Counted from the stretch's first letter, positions 1-9,693 are shown. The stretch is DNA of 64,000 bases from Murimonas intestini (GCF_024622195.1 NZ_JANKBI010000019.1:58665-122664); one strand, 5' to 3'. Made by a program: numbers and translations. The notes: a model not told the origin generated them from the letters alone.

Positions 1-542
1 TTCTTCATTTTCGCCATCATCTGTGCCTGATACCTGGCAGAGATGGCTGCAATCTGCAGCCCCATATTGGCTTCATTGATCGTGCAGACATAATGCATAA
101 AGGAACCTAACTGTTCCACCACATATCTGCAGTAGCGTGCAAACAGCTCCACTGTTTCTTCCTGCTCCCAGCCGCCCTTTTCAATCAGCCATTTGGGCGA
201 TGTAAAGTGGTGCAGGGTCACAACAGGTTCTATGCCATACTTTTGGCAGCACTCTAATACTTTCCTGTAATGTTCAATTTCTCTATCATCAAATTTCCCC
301 TGCTCCGGCTCTATCCTGGCCCATTCCACGGAAAAACGGTAGGCATTTAGCCCGGCCTCTGCCATCATTTTGATATCTTCCTCATACCGGTGATAATGGT
401 CAACGGCATCCAGCGACGGTTCAGTAAAAGATGAATATTTCATATGCTCCATTGCCCAATAATCACTGTTTATATTGTTTCCCTCTACCTGATGAGCCGC
501 AGTTGCTGCTCCTTTTAAAAAACCTTTTGGAAATTTACTCAT
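1..542 (-). CDS. Family 1 glycoside hydrolase, N-terminal part (cut by window edge)
   Basis: Beta-glucosidase or 6-phospho-beta-glucosidase type enzyme (GH1), a cytoplasmic TIM barrel that cleaves beta-linked disaccharides or aryl glycosides. Only the first 180 codons lie in the window and the frame is open at the left edge. The protein starts with the family's FPKGFLKGAATAAHQVEG stretch and carries the acid/base Glu at about residue 157 in TINEAN, where most members read NEP. The ATG at 542 follows AGGAGGAG and overlaps the end of the upstream sugar isomerase-like gene by 8 bases, so the two are co-transcribed and probably act on the same substrate. The nucleophile region is outside the window, so phospho- or non-phospho-substrate preference cannot be judged. 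Confidence 0.88.
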   Translation of the reverse strand, partial: MSKFPKGFLKGAATAAHQVEGNNINSDYWAMEHMKYSSFTEPSLDAVDHYHRYEEDIKMMAEAGLNAYRFSVEWARIEPEQGKFDDREIEHYRKVLECCQKYGIEPVVTLHHFTSPKWLIEKGGWEQEETVELFARYCRYVVEQLGSFMHYVCTINEANMGLQIAAISARYQAQMMAKMK

Positions 543-1404
543 GGTTCTCCTCCTGTCTTATCTGCTGATTTAGAAATTCTGCACTTACCTGCAGTGACTT
601 TACCGGGGATGCATCCACCCAGTTTTTATGACTTTCCAATATGACCGCTTCTGTCCTTACACTGAGAGCCTGACGGATCAGCTCCTCCAGATCCATATTG
701 CCATACCCCAGTTCCATGCTGTCTGATTTTAATATGGGTGTCATTGACGGGCCTGTTATTCTGCTTCCCCGGTCATTGATATGATATAACCTCATCCTTT
801 CTCCCAGCTTTTTCATGAGGGCAATGGCAGAAACTCCTGCCTCCGCCGGCCAGTAGGAATCCAGTTCAAAATTCACACAGGATGGGTCCGTCTCCCCTAT
901 GATCAGGTCATATGCCGTTTTTCCAGGTTCTATTTTCCTGAATTCACAATTATGATTGTGGTATAACAGCTGGATTCCTGCCTCCTTAAGTATTCCTCCG
1001 GCGTGGTTTAAATCCTTTGTCAGTTTTTCCACAGCTTTCCTGTCCGAATAATCAAACCGGTACATCCCGGTAATGACCACTTTATCTGTTCCAAACTTCT
1101 CAGCTTCTCTGATAACAGTCTCAGGTTCCCTTTCAATAGTTCCCAGATCCTCGTGTATACTGACACATTCCAGTTTTGACCGCTGCATCAATTCTTTCCA
1201 TTCAAAATTTCCCCCTTTTCCCACCGGCATGCCCGCTGCTTTTGTCAGAATACGTACCATAAAAGAGGAAGGACGAATCATAAACCCGTTCAGTTCAATT
1301 CCGTCATATCCTGCTTCTTTTATCTTTTTTAATGTTTCCAATGCCTGTTTCTCATTTTTAGTAACGGTCCCAAGCATAATCTGCTGAACTGCTTTCTTTG
1401 TCAT
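535..1404 (-). CDS. Sugar phosphate isomerase/epimerase family protein (xylose isomerase-like TIM barrel)
   Basis: A 289-residue AP-endonuclease-2/xylose-isomerase-like TIM barrel protein. Family members bind a divalent metal and isomerise or epimerise sugars, or act on keto-sugars. The metal-ligand pattern is present: the Glu in GYDGIELNGF, HNHNCEF in the middle, FELDSYWP, YHINDRG and a late ILESH. The start at 1404 is preferred over an upstream in-frame ATG because AGAGGA lies about nine bases before it. The gene directly precedes and overlaps the GH1 gene, which suggests cleavage of a glycoside and rearrangement of the released sugar. The exact substrate is not readable. The promoter must lie between 1405 and 1690, in the divergent gap. 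Confidence 0.8.
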   Translation of the reverse strand: MTKKAVQQIMLGTVTKNEKQALETLKKIKEAGYDGIELNGFMIRPSSFMVRILTKAAGMPVGKGGNFEWKELMQRSKLECVSIHEDLGTIEREPETVIREAEKFGTDKVVITGMYRFDYSDRKAVEKLTKDLNHAGGILKEAGIQLLYHNHNCEFRKIEPGKTAYDLIIGETDPSCVNFELDSYWPAEAGVSAIALMKKLGERMRLYHINDRGSRITGPSMTPILKSDSMELGYGNMDLEELIRQALSVRTEAVILESHKNWVDASPVKSLQVSAEFLNQQIRQEENHE

Positions 1405-1628
1405 CTGCTTTATTCCTCTTTTCCTCATCTTACATGGCAACTGTCCGTTGTCTTCGCTTCTGCATACATAAAATAATTTTTGATAGTTTTATATTAAAAC
1501 TGAATAGACTTTTTTGTGTTTTTCTATTCATTTTTATGTTCATTTATTCATGTTATTTCATGCGATACTTAAATAATAAATATTATCTTTAATATTCTAA
1601 CATGGTAATTATCCCCTCTGTGCTAAAC

Positions 1629-1657
1629 TGTTACCGTTAAGCGCCTGCACAGTTATA
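1629..1657. repeat. Short AACTGT...ACAGTT-type hairpin in the divergent gap 1405-1692
   Basis: The gap between the leftward isomerase gene and the rightward HPr-like gene is AT-rich. Its only clear structure is a hairpin with AACTG at the left end and CAGTT at the right end, a relative of the small elements at 1965-1990 and 48302-48328. No convincing promoter pair was identified here, although both genes need one. Confidence 0.35.
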
Positions 1658-1692
1658 TATAAAAATACAATCCAAAGAAAGGTGATATCATT

Positions 1693-1920
1693 ATGCATTT
1701 AAAAGAAAATTGCTGCCTTGAAAACTTTCTGATCAGAGTAAAAGAATGTCAGTCCAAGGTTACCTTTGAAACTCCAGAGGGAGATGTCCTGGCTATAAAA
1801 AGCACATTAAGCCAATACATTTTCGTATCTCTGCAATTCCAGCCTGCACTGCTAAGCAGCGGCATCATCAGATGTGAAGATATAAAAGATTATGAATTGC
1901 TGAAAGATTTTTTGTGCTGA
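1693..1920 (+). CDS. Small HPr-like protein of unknown function
   Basis: A 75-residue protein with ribosome-binding sequence AAAGGTGAT seven bases before the ATG. The pattern FLIRVKECQSKVTF followed by AIKSTLSQYIFVSL resembles the second half of HPr (the region around regulatory Ser46, usually AKSIMGIMSL). The active-site His15 loop of true HPr is absent. Such short HPr-fold proteins are common in Lachnospiraceae without a proven role. It precedes the AraC-type regulator by about 150 bases, with a hairpin repeat between them, and may belong to the same carbohydrate locus. The assignment rests on weak pattern similarity. Confidence 0.55.
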   Translation: MHLKENCCLENFLIRVKECQSKVTFETPEGDVLAIKSTLSQYIFVSLQFQPALLSSGIIRCEDIKDYELLKDFLC

Positions 1921-1964
1921 TATGTATTACAATTTTTCAAGATATGCGCTATAGTAAATATACG

Positions 1965-1990
1965 CAACTGCTCAGTACCTTCACAGTTAC
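1965..1990. repeat. Short dispersed hairpin repeat (AACTG...GTACCTT.ACAGTTA)
   Basis: An intergenic element whose core (CTCAGTACCTTCACAGTTA) closely matches one at 48302-48328 (GTCCGGTACCTTTACAGTTA). AACTG and CAGTT form the stem. It lies between the HPr-like gene and the AraC gene and may be transcribed in the leader of the latter. Confidence 0.5.
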
Positions 1991-2071
1991 TACAGTGAAT
2001 GCACCGACTTGCCCAATAGTTACGAATATACTAACATATTTGCTGGTTTTACGCGCTGGAGGATTATTAAT

Positions 2072-3283
2072 ATGAATGTATCTGAAAAATTATCTGTTTA
2101 TCTTGAACTCATTAATTGTAATTATGATCTATATGTATGGGAGTACAATGACAAACTGCAGTTTCTTCATACAAACTGGACACAGAGCATTTTCTCCGGA
2201 AATTTTCTATCTTATACGGGTCTTGCTCCTCTGGTGGACGAACATATTTCTTCCGGTTTAAGAACCCCCCTTATTTTAGAAGCTCCGGCCAACCTGCTGT
2301 GGATTGCAGGTTTTTATTATGAAGGTCCCCTCCTGGTAAAATGTTATTTTATAGGACCTATCTACAGCGGCCGGGATTCCCATCTGCTGCTTCGTAAACA
2401 TATGGATTCCTATGAATTATCAGTGAAACTGCGCTCTATGATCACCAAAATATTTGAACAGATTCCTACTATTCCCGGGAATATACTGAGTCAGTATGCT
2501 GTTATGCTGCATTACTGTCTGACTGGTGAAAAAATCAGCTCCAATGATCTGACTTATCAGAGTACTGTTCCCACAGCCAGGAAAACTTTTCCCCAGTCTG
2601 CATCCCTGGAACATGCCGGAATCTGGTATTCAGAACAACAGCTTTGCAAAATGCTGGCCGACGGTGACCCACGCTATAAAGAAGCACTTGCAAAATCCGC
2701 CTCCCTGAGTTCTGGTTTGCATGCGGAAACCGGCGATTCCCTGCGCCAGCACAAAAATAACTCTCTTGTACTTCTGACACTCTGCTCCAGGGCGTGTATC
2801 CAAGGCGGTCTGACCCCTTCCATATCCTATGACTTAAATGACTACTACGCAGCGCGGCTGGAGGAGTGCACTTCTCTCACAGAAGTCCAGAAATTGTCGG
2901 AAACCATGCTGGCCGACTATGTGTACCGGGTACAGCAGGCTAAAAAAGATTCCCACATATCCAGCCAGGTACAAAATACCTGTGCATATATAAAAGCCAA
3001 TATAACTACCCCTCTGTCTATAAAAACTCTTGCTGAAAAATATGGATACTCGGAATATTATTTTTCACATAAATTCAAAAAAGAACTGGGTATCAGCATC
3101 AATGATTTTATATTAAACGAAAAAATCGAACAGGCCAAGCTTCTTCTGTCCGGCACCAATGACAATATCCAGACAATCAGTGATAACCTTTTATTCGGAA
3201 ACAGAAGCTACTTTTATGCATGTTTCCAGAAACAAACCGGTATGTCTCCCAGTGAATACCGAGCCCAAAATACAAAATTATAA
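2072..3283 (+). CDS. AraC family transcriptional regulator
   Basis: A 403-residue regulator with a C-terminal double helix-turn-helix of the AraC/XylS type (about residues 305-400). Recognisable parts are LAEKYGYSEYYFSHKFKKELG in the first motif and SYFYACFQKQTGMSPSEYR in the second. The first 300 residues form a long sensor-type region without a motif I can name; it contains aromatic-rich stretches like those of other Clostridia sugar regulators. The start at 2072 has GGAGG nine bases upstream; a longer frame exists but has no such site. It sits directly before the GPH symporter and GH2 genes on the same strand and is the likely activator of that set. Confidence 0.85.
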   Translation: MNVSEKLSVYLELINCNYDLYVWEYNDKLQFLHTNWTQSIFSGNFLSYTGLAPLVDEHISSGLRTPLILEAPANLLWIAGFYYEGPLLVKCYFIGPIYSGRDSHLLLRKHMDSYELSVKLRSMITKIFEQIPTIPGNILSQYAVMLHYCLTGEKISSNDLTYQSTVPTARKTFPQSASLEHAGIWYSEQQLCKMLADGDPRYKEALAKSASLSSGLHAETGDSLRQHKNNSLVLLTLCSRACIQGGLTPSISYDLNDYYAARLEECTSLTEVQKLSETMLADYVYRVQQAKKDSHISSQVQNTCAYIKANITTPLSIKTLAEKYGYSEYYFSHKFKKELGISINDFILNEKIEQAKLLLSGTNDNIQTISDNLLFGNRSYFYACFQKQTGMSPSEYRAQNTKL

Positions 3284-3474
3284 ATGTTATTATTTTCATT
3301 TTTATGTTCATAAATTTTGTTTGTATTTGATTTTACATGAATTTCAAAACTCATTCACGAATTTACGCACTATATAGATACAGATTCTCCGCTATAGTAT
3401 GGATAAAGACACATCTGCCTGTAGATCAAGAAAACAGAGTAAGAGAAAACGTGAAAAACGGAGGATTTCTAATT

Positions 3475-4953
3475 ATGGGAAAAGAAAAGAAACTATCACA
3501 GAGTGAAATTGACGGCGTACAATACCGCCGTGCAAAGCTTTGGCAGATCATTTTGGTTGCATGTAATGCATTCGTGGGTATGAGTATCTATACTCTCATT
3601 GGTCTGGCCAGTTACAGTGCCAGCCTTGGCTTCGGTATCGCTACTGCAGCAGTCGGAGTCATCCTCACCTGGTCCCGGATACTTGACGGTATTACAGATC
3701 CCCTTATTGCATTTATCTATGACAAGATCAATACACGGTTTGGAAAAATCCGTATTTTAATTATCATTGGATTTGCAATTGAGGCTCTGGCCCTGATGAC
3801 CATGTTCAGCTGGGGCTCCGGAAAAGGATTTGGAATAGTAGTATTTACTTTATGCTACATTGTATACATAATCGGTTACACAATCGCCAATATGACTGCC
3901 CTTACCATCAATCCATTGATCAGTAATGATCCCCGGCAGCGTCCTGCCATCAGTGTTTGGTCAACCGCTTTAAACTATATGCTTCCCATGGTACTGAGCA
4001 TTGTTCTGAATGTTGTGCTGCTGCCCAGATTCGGCGGTACATATAATCTGGAATTCTTATCTGCTGCCTGCAAGCTGTGTCTGTGTATTGCGGCGCTTGG
4101 TGTGATTCTTGTCTGCATCGGTGTGTCCGAGTTTGATAAACCGGAAAACTTTAAAGGGCTGACAAAAGAAAAGACAAATTTAAAAGTCAGGGATATGGCT
4201 GAAATCGTAAAGCACAACCGTCCCCTTCAATGCTACATTATATCTGCCGCCTCCGATAAAATCGCTCAGCAGACTACTTCACAGGCTGTCATTACCACCA
4301 TGCTGAATGGAATTTTAATTGGGAATATGGGACTCGCCACCACTCTCAGTGTAATAGGGATGCTTCCCTCTCTGCTCTTTGCCGTCGTTGGTGCAAAATA
4401 CGCGGGCAAATACGGCAGTCAGGCCACTATCATAACCTGGACCCGCATCTGTATTGCGATCAGTGTTGTAATATGGGGATTCTTTATTATCATTGACCCG
4501 AAACAAATTGCCAAAGCCGGCGTTTGCATGGTCCTCTATGTCATTTTGATTCTGGCCAGAAATGGAGCTAACATGTGTGTTACAACCGCCAGCACGTCAT
4601 TTATGTCAGATATTATTGACTACGAACAGGACCGAAGCGGCCGGTATGTTCCGGCATTGATTACCGGTATTTACAATTTTATTGATAAGATTGTATCTGC
4701 TTTCTCCGCTGTGATTGCAACGGGTTCTGTGGCGCTGATTGGTTATACTGCCACTATGCCCCAGCCTGGCGATACTGCAACTCCACAAATTTTCTGGCTG
4801 ACCACGGGCATCATGTTCGGCCTTCCCATATTTGGATGGATCTGCACTTTAATAGCAATGAAATTCTGTCACCTGACTAAGTCAGACATGGTCGATGTAC
4901 AAAAACGTATTGCCGCAAAAAAAGCTGCTGATAAGAAAGATATGGAGGCGTAA
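3475..4953 (+). CDS. GPH family sugar:cation symporter
   Basis: A 492-residue membrane protein of the glycoside-pentoside-hexuronide:cation symporter family (MelB type, major facilitator superfamily), with about twelve hydrophobic segments. The family signature is seen near residues 75-100 in DGITDPLIAFIYDKINTRFG, which corresponds to the cation-binding DP..G...D motif. A second conserved patch is MSDIIDYEQDRSGRY around residue 380. The start at 3475 follows CGGAGG; an upstream in-frame ATG lacks a site. It is followed after six bases by the GH2 gene, so it probably imports the galactoside or similar glycoside that GH2 hydrolyses inside the cell. Confidence 0.9.
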   Translation: MGKEKKLSQSEIDGVQYRRAKLWQIILVACNAFVGMSIYTLIGLASYSASLGFGIATAAVGVILTWSRILDGITDPLIAFIYDKINTRFGKIRILIIIGFAIEALALMTMFSWGSGKGFGIVVFTLCYIVYIIGYTIANMTALTINPLISNDPRQRPAISVWSTALNYMLPMVLSIVLNVVLLPRFGGTYNLEFLSAACKLCLCIAALGVILVCIGVSEFDKPENFKGLTKEKTNLKVRDMAEIVKHNRPLQCYIISAASDKIAQQTTSQAVITTMLNGILIGNMGLATTLSVIGMLPSLLFAVVGAKYAGKYGSQATIITWTRICIAISVVIWGFFIIIDPKQIAKAGVCMVLYVILILARNGANMCVTTASTSFMSDIIDYEQDRSGRYVPALITGIYNFIDKIVSAFSAVIATGSVALIGYTATMPQPGDTATPQIFWLTTGIMFGLPIFGWICTLIAMKFCHLTKSDMVDVQKRIAAKKAADKKDMEA

Positions 4954-4959
4954 TAAAAC

Positions 4960-7158
4960 ATGAGAAAAATCATACCTTTAAAAAATAACTGGACCTTTGT
5001 TAAATCTGCTGCTGATGCTTCCGCTGCTTTTTCCTGCACCGGCGAGTGTATAGATCTTCCCCACACATGGAATGCCAAAGACGGACAGGACGGCGGAAAT
5101 GATTATCACAGAGGAACCTGCTACTATATAAAAACTCTGCAAAAGCCTGAGCTGAAAGACGGAGAACAAGTTTATCTTGAATTTACGGGCGCCGCTATGA
5201 TTGCGGATGTCTACATAAATGAAGTACATACCGCACATCATGAAGGAGGATATTCCGCCTTCCGGGTAAATATAACAGATATTCTGAAAGAAGAGAATCA
5301 TATTGTTGTTTCCCTAAACAATGATGATAATAATTTCTGCTATCCACAAAAAGCCGACTTTACCTTTTACGGCGGTTTATACCGGATGGTAAATCTGATC
5401 ATAGTTCCCCAGTCCCATTTTTCACTGGACTACTGCGGCACACCGGGCGTTAAAATAACACCTGTTGTGGATTTAGACCGGCACAAAGCAGCCGTCACGA
5501 TAGAAGCCTGGACAGTTTCGGCCAATAAGGTAACATTCACTATAAATGGTGACTCACAGACCGTTCCCTCCATTGAAGGACATGCACAGGCTGAATTTAT
5601 CATTGAAAACGTTCATCTTTGGGACGGATTAGAGGACCCGTATCTGTATACTGCAGAAGCCTCTTTAGAAAGCGGTGATAACGTAAACACGCGTTTTGGA
5701 TGCCGTGAATTTCATATAGATCCTCAAAAAGGCTTTTTCTTAAATGGCCGTTCCTATCCTCTGCGAGGTGTTTCCCGCCATCAGGATTATAAAGATGCCG
5801 GAAACGCACTTACACCAGAGCACCATAGAAAGGATATGGAAATCATACGAGAGCTGGGGGCGAATACCCTGCGTCTTGCCCATTATCAGCATGCTCAGGA
5901 GTTTTATGACCTGTGCGATGAAAACGGACTGATTCTTTGGGCAGAAATTCCGTATATTACCATGCACATGCCAGAAGGACGGATAAATACATTATCTCAG
6001 ATGGAAGAGTTGATTGTTCAGAATTATAACCATCCTTCCATTGTGACCTGGGGACTATCAAATGAAATTACGGCGGCCAGTTCTGTCAATGAGGACCTGC
6101 TGGAGAATCACAGACTTCTGAACGATCTTTGCCACAAGCTGGATAGCACCCGTCCTACCGTCATGGCAAATGTATTTATGCTGGAAACTGAAAATCCTAT
6201 TCTGGAAATTCCTGATATTAACAGTTATAATTTATATTTCGGATGGTATTTAGGAGAGTTAGAGCAGAACGATGAGTTTTTTGATGAATACCATGCAGAA
6301 TATCCGGACAGAGTCATTGGTTTTTCTGAATACGGCGCGGATGCCAATCCCCAATTTCAGTCACCGGATCCTGAAAAGGGAGATTATACGGAAAGTTACC
6401 AGGCACTGTACCACGAACACATGCTGCATATGATAGAAGACCGTCCCTATTTGTGGGCAACCCATGTATGGAATTTATTTGATTTTGCCGCTGACGGAAG
6501 AGATGAAGGCGGAAAACATGGTGAAAATCAAAAAGGCCTGGTAACCATTGACCGCAAATTAAAGAAAGATACCTTTTATCTTTATAAAGCTGCCTGGAAT
6601 AAAAAAGATAAGTTTGTTCATTTGTGCGGCAGCCGCTACGCAGACCGTGCAGAAGATATCACAGAAATCAAAGTTTATTCTAATCAGCCGGAGGTGACAT
6701 TACTAGTAGACGGAAAAGAATTTGCCACACAATCTAACCGGATTATTTTTAAATTCCAGGTACCGGTCACGGGAGAGCATGTGGTTACTGCCAAAGCAGA
6801 TTCCTGCGAAGAGAGTATTACTATACGAAAAGTTGCAGAAGAAAATCCCGCGTATACTTTTATCAGGCGTACTCCTGTAACCAACTGGTTTGATGCAGAT
6901 GATCTGAAACCGGATTATTTTTCTATCAACGACTGCCTCTCTGATATCAGGGCCAATAAAAAAGCAGGAGCTATCATAGATGAAATGATGGCAAAAGGGG
7001 CTTCTGACCGCGGTGATGTGGCAGATGCAGTTAAAGATAATCCTGCCCTGCAGAGAATGATGGGACGTATGACCCTGGTCAGCCTGTTAAAACAGGGCGG
7101 TGCTGATGAAGAAAATATCAGGCAGATCAACCGTATCTTACAAAATATTAAAAAATAA
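4960..7158 (+). CDS. Family 2 glycoside hydrolase (beta-galactosidase type)
   Basis: A 732-residue cytoplasmic enzyme without a signal peptide. Domain order: sugar-binding jelly roll (about 1-155), immunoglobulin-like domain (about 160-250), catalytic TIM barrel (about 255-560), then a further beta domain and a helical tail. The acid/base Glu is at about residue 369 in WGLSNE and the nucleophile Glu at about 457 in GFSEYGAD. Most features point to beta-galactosidase, but beta-glucuronidase or another GH2 activity is possible. The last 100 residues (after about 630) are helical, polar and not part of the core GH2 fold. GGAGG lies before the ATG and the gene is six bases after the symporter, with which it is surely co-transcribed. 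Confidence 0.9.
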   Translation: MRKIIPLKNNWTFVKSAADASAAFSCTGECIDLPHTWNAKDGQDGGNDYHRGTCYYIKTLQKPELKDGEQVYLEFTGAAMIADVYINEVHTAHHEGGYSAFRVNITDILKEENHIVVSLNNDDNNFCYPQKADFTFYGGLYRMVNLIIVPQSHFSLDYCGTPGVKITPVVDLDRHKAAVTIEAWTVSANKVTFTINGDSQTVPSIEGHAQAEFIIENVHLWDGLEDPYLYTAEASLESGDNVNTRFGCREFHIDPQKGFFLNGRSYPLRGVSRHQDYKDAGNALTPEHHRKDMEIIRELGANTLRLAHYQHAQEFYDLCDENGLILWAEIPYITMHMPEGRINTLSQMEELIVQNYNHPSIVTWGLSNEITAASSVNEDLLENHRLLNDLCHKLDSTRPTVMANVFMLETENPILEIPDINSYNLYFGWYLGELEQNDEFFDEYHAEYPDRVIGFSEYGADANPQFQSPDPEKGDYTESYQALYHEHMLHMIEDRPYLWATHVWNLFDFAADGRDEGGKHGENQKGLVTIDRKLKKDTFYLYKAAWNKKDKFVHLCGSRYADRAEDITEIKVYSNQPEVTLLVDGKEFATQSNRIIFKFQVPVTGEHVVTAKADSCEESITIRKVAEENPAYTFIRRTPVTNWFDADDLKPDYFSINDCLSDIRANKKAGAIIDEMMAKGASDRGDVADAVKDNPALQRMMGRMTLVSLLKQGGADEENIRQINRILQNIKK

Positions 7159-7183
7159 AAAACAGAGAGCCGCCATACTATCA

Positions 7184-7224
7184 CTGCTTTGATAAGCCTG
7201 CTAAATGCAGTCTTATCAAAGCAG
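7184..7224. repeat. 13-bp perfect inverted repeat after GH2 gene
   Basis: CTGCTTTGATAAG (7184-7196) is repeated as its exact complement at 7212-7224, with a 15-base spacer. It lies 25 bases past the GH2 stop codon in the convergent gap 7159-7318. There is no T-run after the stem on either strand, so it is not a classical intrinsic terminator, though it may protect the transcript end. Confidence 0.6.
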
Positions 7225-7318
7225 GCTGACATCATACGCCAGAACCGCAGGGGAGGCGGAACTGACATAGCCTGCCAATCCCGGAGTCGGCTGACCCGCT
7301 GCGTCCTGCCCCCGAACA

Positions 7319-8188
7319 CTAAATTTTGTATCTCTCCATTAACTGCTCACAATATTCCGAATCCCCTGCCGCCTTTTCCAATTCCTCATACCGCTTTTTA
7401 TCCAGCAGTATTTTTGTGAGCTTACGCATACGCTCAGTGCCTTTTTCAATACCTTTTTCAATGCCCATTTCAATTCCATCATCCACGAGCATCTGACCCA
7501 GCTTTGTCATCACCATCGCCTCCTTAATCTCTTTTAGCTCCGTCTCATTTAAAAATTTTACTGCCAGAGCATATAAAACAGCCTGCATTTTATTCAGGTC
7601 TTCTTCCCCAACCCCAATATAATTCTCTCTGAGATATCCGACTCCTCTCAGTATACGCTCCTTTTGCGGCATCTCCCCTGACATAAGAGGGCTCATGAGT
7701 ACAGGAAGCAGGTCCTGCTTTCTGATCTCAGCTGCTGATTTCCGAGACAGCATCTGAAACATGATATCTGCATCCTGCTTCTTAAGCATGACCACCCTTA
7801 CACGGTAGGTGTTAATCCCTTCCTTCAATTCAGAGAGGGGCTCTCTCACCCCTGCAGAACACACTACGAAAGTAGTAACCGGTACGCCAAATATGCGGCT
7901 CGTAGCAGCTTCATACTCCCTAAATCTTCTTAAATCTGCTGCCAGAATCCCATCACTCTCAAATTCAAAATGATACCACTCCCCGTTTTCCATCTCATAA
8001 TTAAAGTCCTCATACATCTGACGTGCTTCCAAATGTACAACTTCAGTAGGTGCAACACGCAGCGGCTTCTCGTGTATGCCCAGATACCTAAGCATCTCTT
8101 CTCCAAAAAACTGCGCTGCAGTCTTCATTGCCATATCCTCTAGATGCAGATAATCATCCGGCTTATGGCCTTCTTTCCTTTCTGGCAT
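7319..8188 (-). CDS. Rpn/PD-(D/E)XK nuclease family protein (putative transposase-like)
   Basis: A 289-residue member of the recombination-promoting nuclease/putative transposase family (RpnA-like). The core is seen at about residues 60-85, where YEDFNYEM and WYHFEFESDG supply the acidic residues of the nuclease fold. The C-terminal end has the usual GIEMGIEKGIEKGTERMRK repeat followed by a helical tail. The family is linked to RecA-independent recombination in E. coli and occurs in many copies in Lachnospiraceae. AAGGAG lies about seven bases before the ATG at 8188. No terminal inverted repeats or target duplications flank it, so it is listed as a gene and not as an insertion sequence. It stands alone between two sugar loci. 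Confidence 0.85.
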   Translation of the reverse strand: MPERKEGHKPDDYLHLEDMAMKTAAQFFGEEMLRYLGIHEKPLRVAPTEVVHLEARQMYEDFNYEMENGEWYHFEFESDGILAADLRRFREYEAATSRIFGVPVTTFVVCSAGVREPLSELKEGINTYRVRVVMLKKQDADIMFQMLSRKSAAEIRKQDLLPVLMSPLMSGEMPQKERILRGVGYLRENYIGVGEEDLNKMQAVLYALAVKFLNETELKEIKEAMVMTKLGQMLVDDGIEMGIEKGIEKGTERMRKLTKILLDKKRYEELEKAAGDSEYCEQLMERYKI

Positions 8189-8706
8189 ATTTTGCTCCTT
8201 CTAAGCCATACAGGGAACTATCTCTACTTTTATTATAATCAATTTTGATATCTCAGACAACAGCATGCTTGTATTTAGTTATATTAATAATTGAATATCC
8301 ATGAAAATTTTGCCTGAAACAGGCAGAAATGATTTATGATGATTATTTGTAACTTATATCGCTCAAAATGAGACGGCCTTCTTACTGCTTTTATACGGTT
8401 ACCAGATAGCCCTTACCACAATATCAGCACAGAATGCTCAGCTTATTTTATTGAATACTAGATATGCAGATTTCAAATACTGATAGTCCCTGAGAAAATC
8501 TGTTGTCTGAATAAAATTATTTTAACATGTTCATATCAGATGTACAAGATATATGTTTGAATTTAACACATATCTTGTACCGGCACCACTGCTGCTTACG
8601 TGTTACCATTCCGAGTTTTGCAGCATGAAACGGCAGTTTTTGCCGTTTCTATACAGTCTGCTGCATCATTCTTTATTATTAATATGTCTTATATACATCG
8701 AACAAC
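8189..8706. other. 518-base gap with two hairpins
   Basis: No credible gene is seen. Two structures stand out. GTACAAGATATATGT (8542-8556) pairs with 8566-8580 with one mismatch. A nested stem spans about 8620-8672: AAACGGCA (8628-8635) pairs with TGCCGTTT (8641-8648), enclosed by TGCAGCA and TGCTGCA. The second lies just past the end of the leftward oxidoreductase operon and could end it, though the T-run is poor. Confidence 0.45.
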
Positions 8707-9693
8707 TTATAATAAAATTCTTCTTCCACTCTCAAATGCACTGATCGCTGCCCAGGCAGTCTCCAGAGCTCTTAATCCCCTTTCTGCTGGTATAGGAGGC
8801 TTGTCTCCCTTTTTAAAAGCTTCCAGCATTTTATCAATATGGCGGTCAATATTTTTTCCAAAGCACCCCCCATTATCATCAAATATTCCCGGTTTCCACA
8901 CATTAGCAATTTTGCTGTTCTTTTCCTGGAAAATGTATTTTCTTGTGTTATTTTTGATACTTATTGTTCCCTTAGTTCCATTAATTCTTACTTCCTGCAC
9001 ACAGTCATAGTTATCGGATGAATCAAAGGAACCTAGGAAAGTTCCTACACCACCAGCCTTAAATCTTAACGAAAGTGAAAATGTGGTATAGCTTCCTTTC
9101 CCTGTCATATCCGTCATATCTGCGTATACACTGCTGATAGGACCGCATAGATACTCCATCATATCCAGCCCATGGCACTGAGCTTCAATAATTGCCAAAT
9201 ATGGATGGCTCATAGGAAATTCTCCTGCCTGGGCAAAATGCCATTCAGCAAATATCACTTCACCCAGCCTGCCCTCTTCAATATCTCTCTTTGCCATACC
9301 AACGGCTTCACTGCAGCTGTGATTAAAATCAATGGCAAAAAACAATTTCTTTTTCTCTGCAATCCGTACTAGTTCCCTTGCTTCTTCCATATTATATGTC
9401 AGAGGCTTTTCAGTCATAACAGGGACCCCAGCCTCTAAAAGTTGTTTTAAAGGTTTAAAAGTCTGTTGACCTGGCAGACAGACATCAACCAAATCAGGTT
9501 TTCCTTCTTTCAACATATTTTGAATATTAAGAAAGTAAGGAACATTAAATTCCCGGGCACGTTTTCTTGTCTTTTCCTCTGTCCGCCCCACAATACCCAC
9601 AATCTCCACATCATTTCTCTCCGAAAAGGCCCGGGCATGCTGATATCCCCATACCCCAGCGCCTATAATCCCTACTCTAATTTTATTTACCAT
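8707..9693 (-). CDS. Gfo/Idh/MocA family oxidoreductase (canonical motifs)
   Basis: A 328-residue NAD(P)-dependent sugar or inositol dehydrogenase-type enzyme. The Rossmann fold opens with VGIIGAGVWG near residue 7, and the catalytic EKP motif is intact at residues 95-97 (VPVMTEKPLTY). A His in AQCHGLDMMEYL is in the position of the active-site His of the C-terminal domain. The start at 9693 has GAAAGGAG before it; a longer upstream frame overlaps the previous gene without a site. It overlaps the previous, related oxidoreductase by 11 bases and is last in the operon. Substrate unknown; the neighbours imply a sugar or sugar acid taken up by the linked ABC importer. Confidence 0.88.
   Translation of the reverse strand: MVNKIRVGIIGAGVWGYQHARAFSERNDVEIVGIVGRTEEKTRKRAREFNVPYFLNIQNMLKEGKPDLVDVCLPGQQTFKPLKQLLEAGVPVMTEKPLTYNMEEARELVRIAEKKKLFFAIDFNHSCSEAVGMAKRDIEEGRLGEVIFAEWHFAQAGEFPMSHPYLAIIEAQCHGLDMMEYLCGPISSVYADMTDMTGKGSYTTFSLSLRFKAGGVGTFLGSFDSSDNYDCVQEVRINGTKGTISIKNNTRKYIFQEKNSKIANVWKPGIFDDNGGCFGKNIDRHIDKMLEAFKKGDKPPIPAERGLRALETAWAAISAFESGRRILL

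Noticed and set aside
7319..8188. Insertion sequence around the Rpn-type gene
   Set aside because: No terminal inverted repeats or target duplications were seen; the hairpins at 7184 and 8542 do not match each other.
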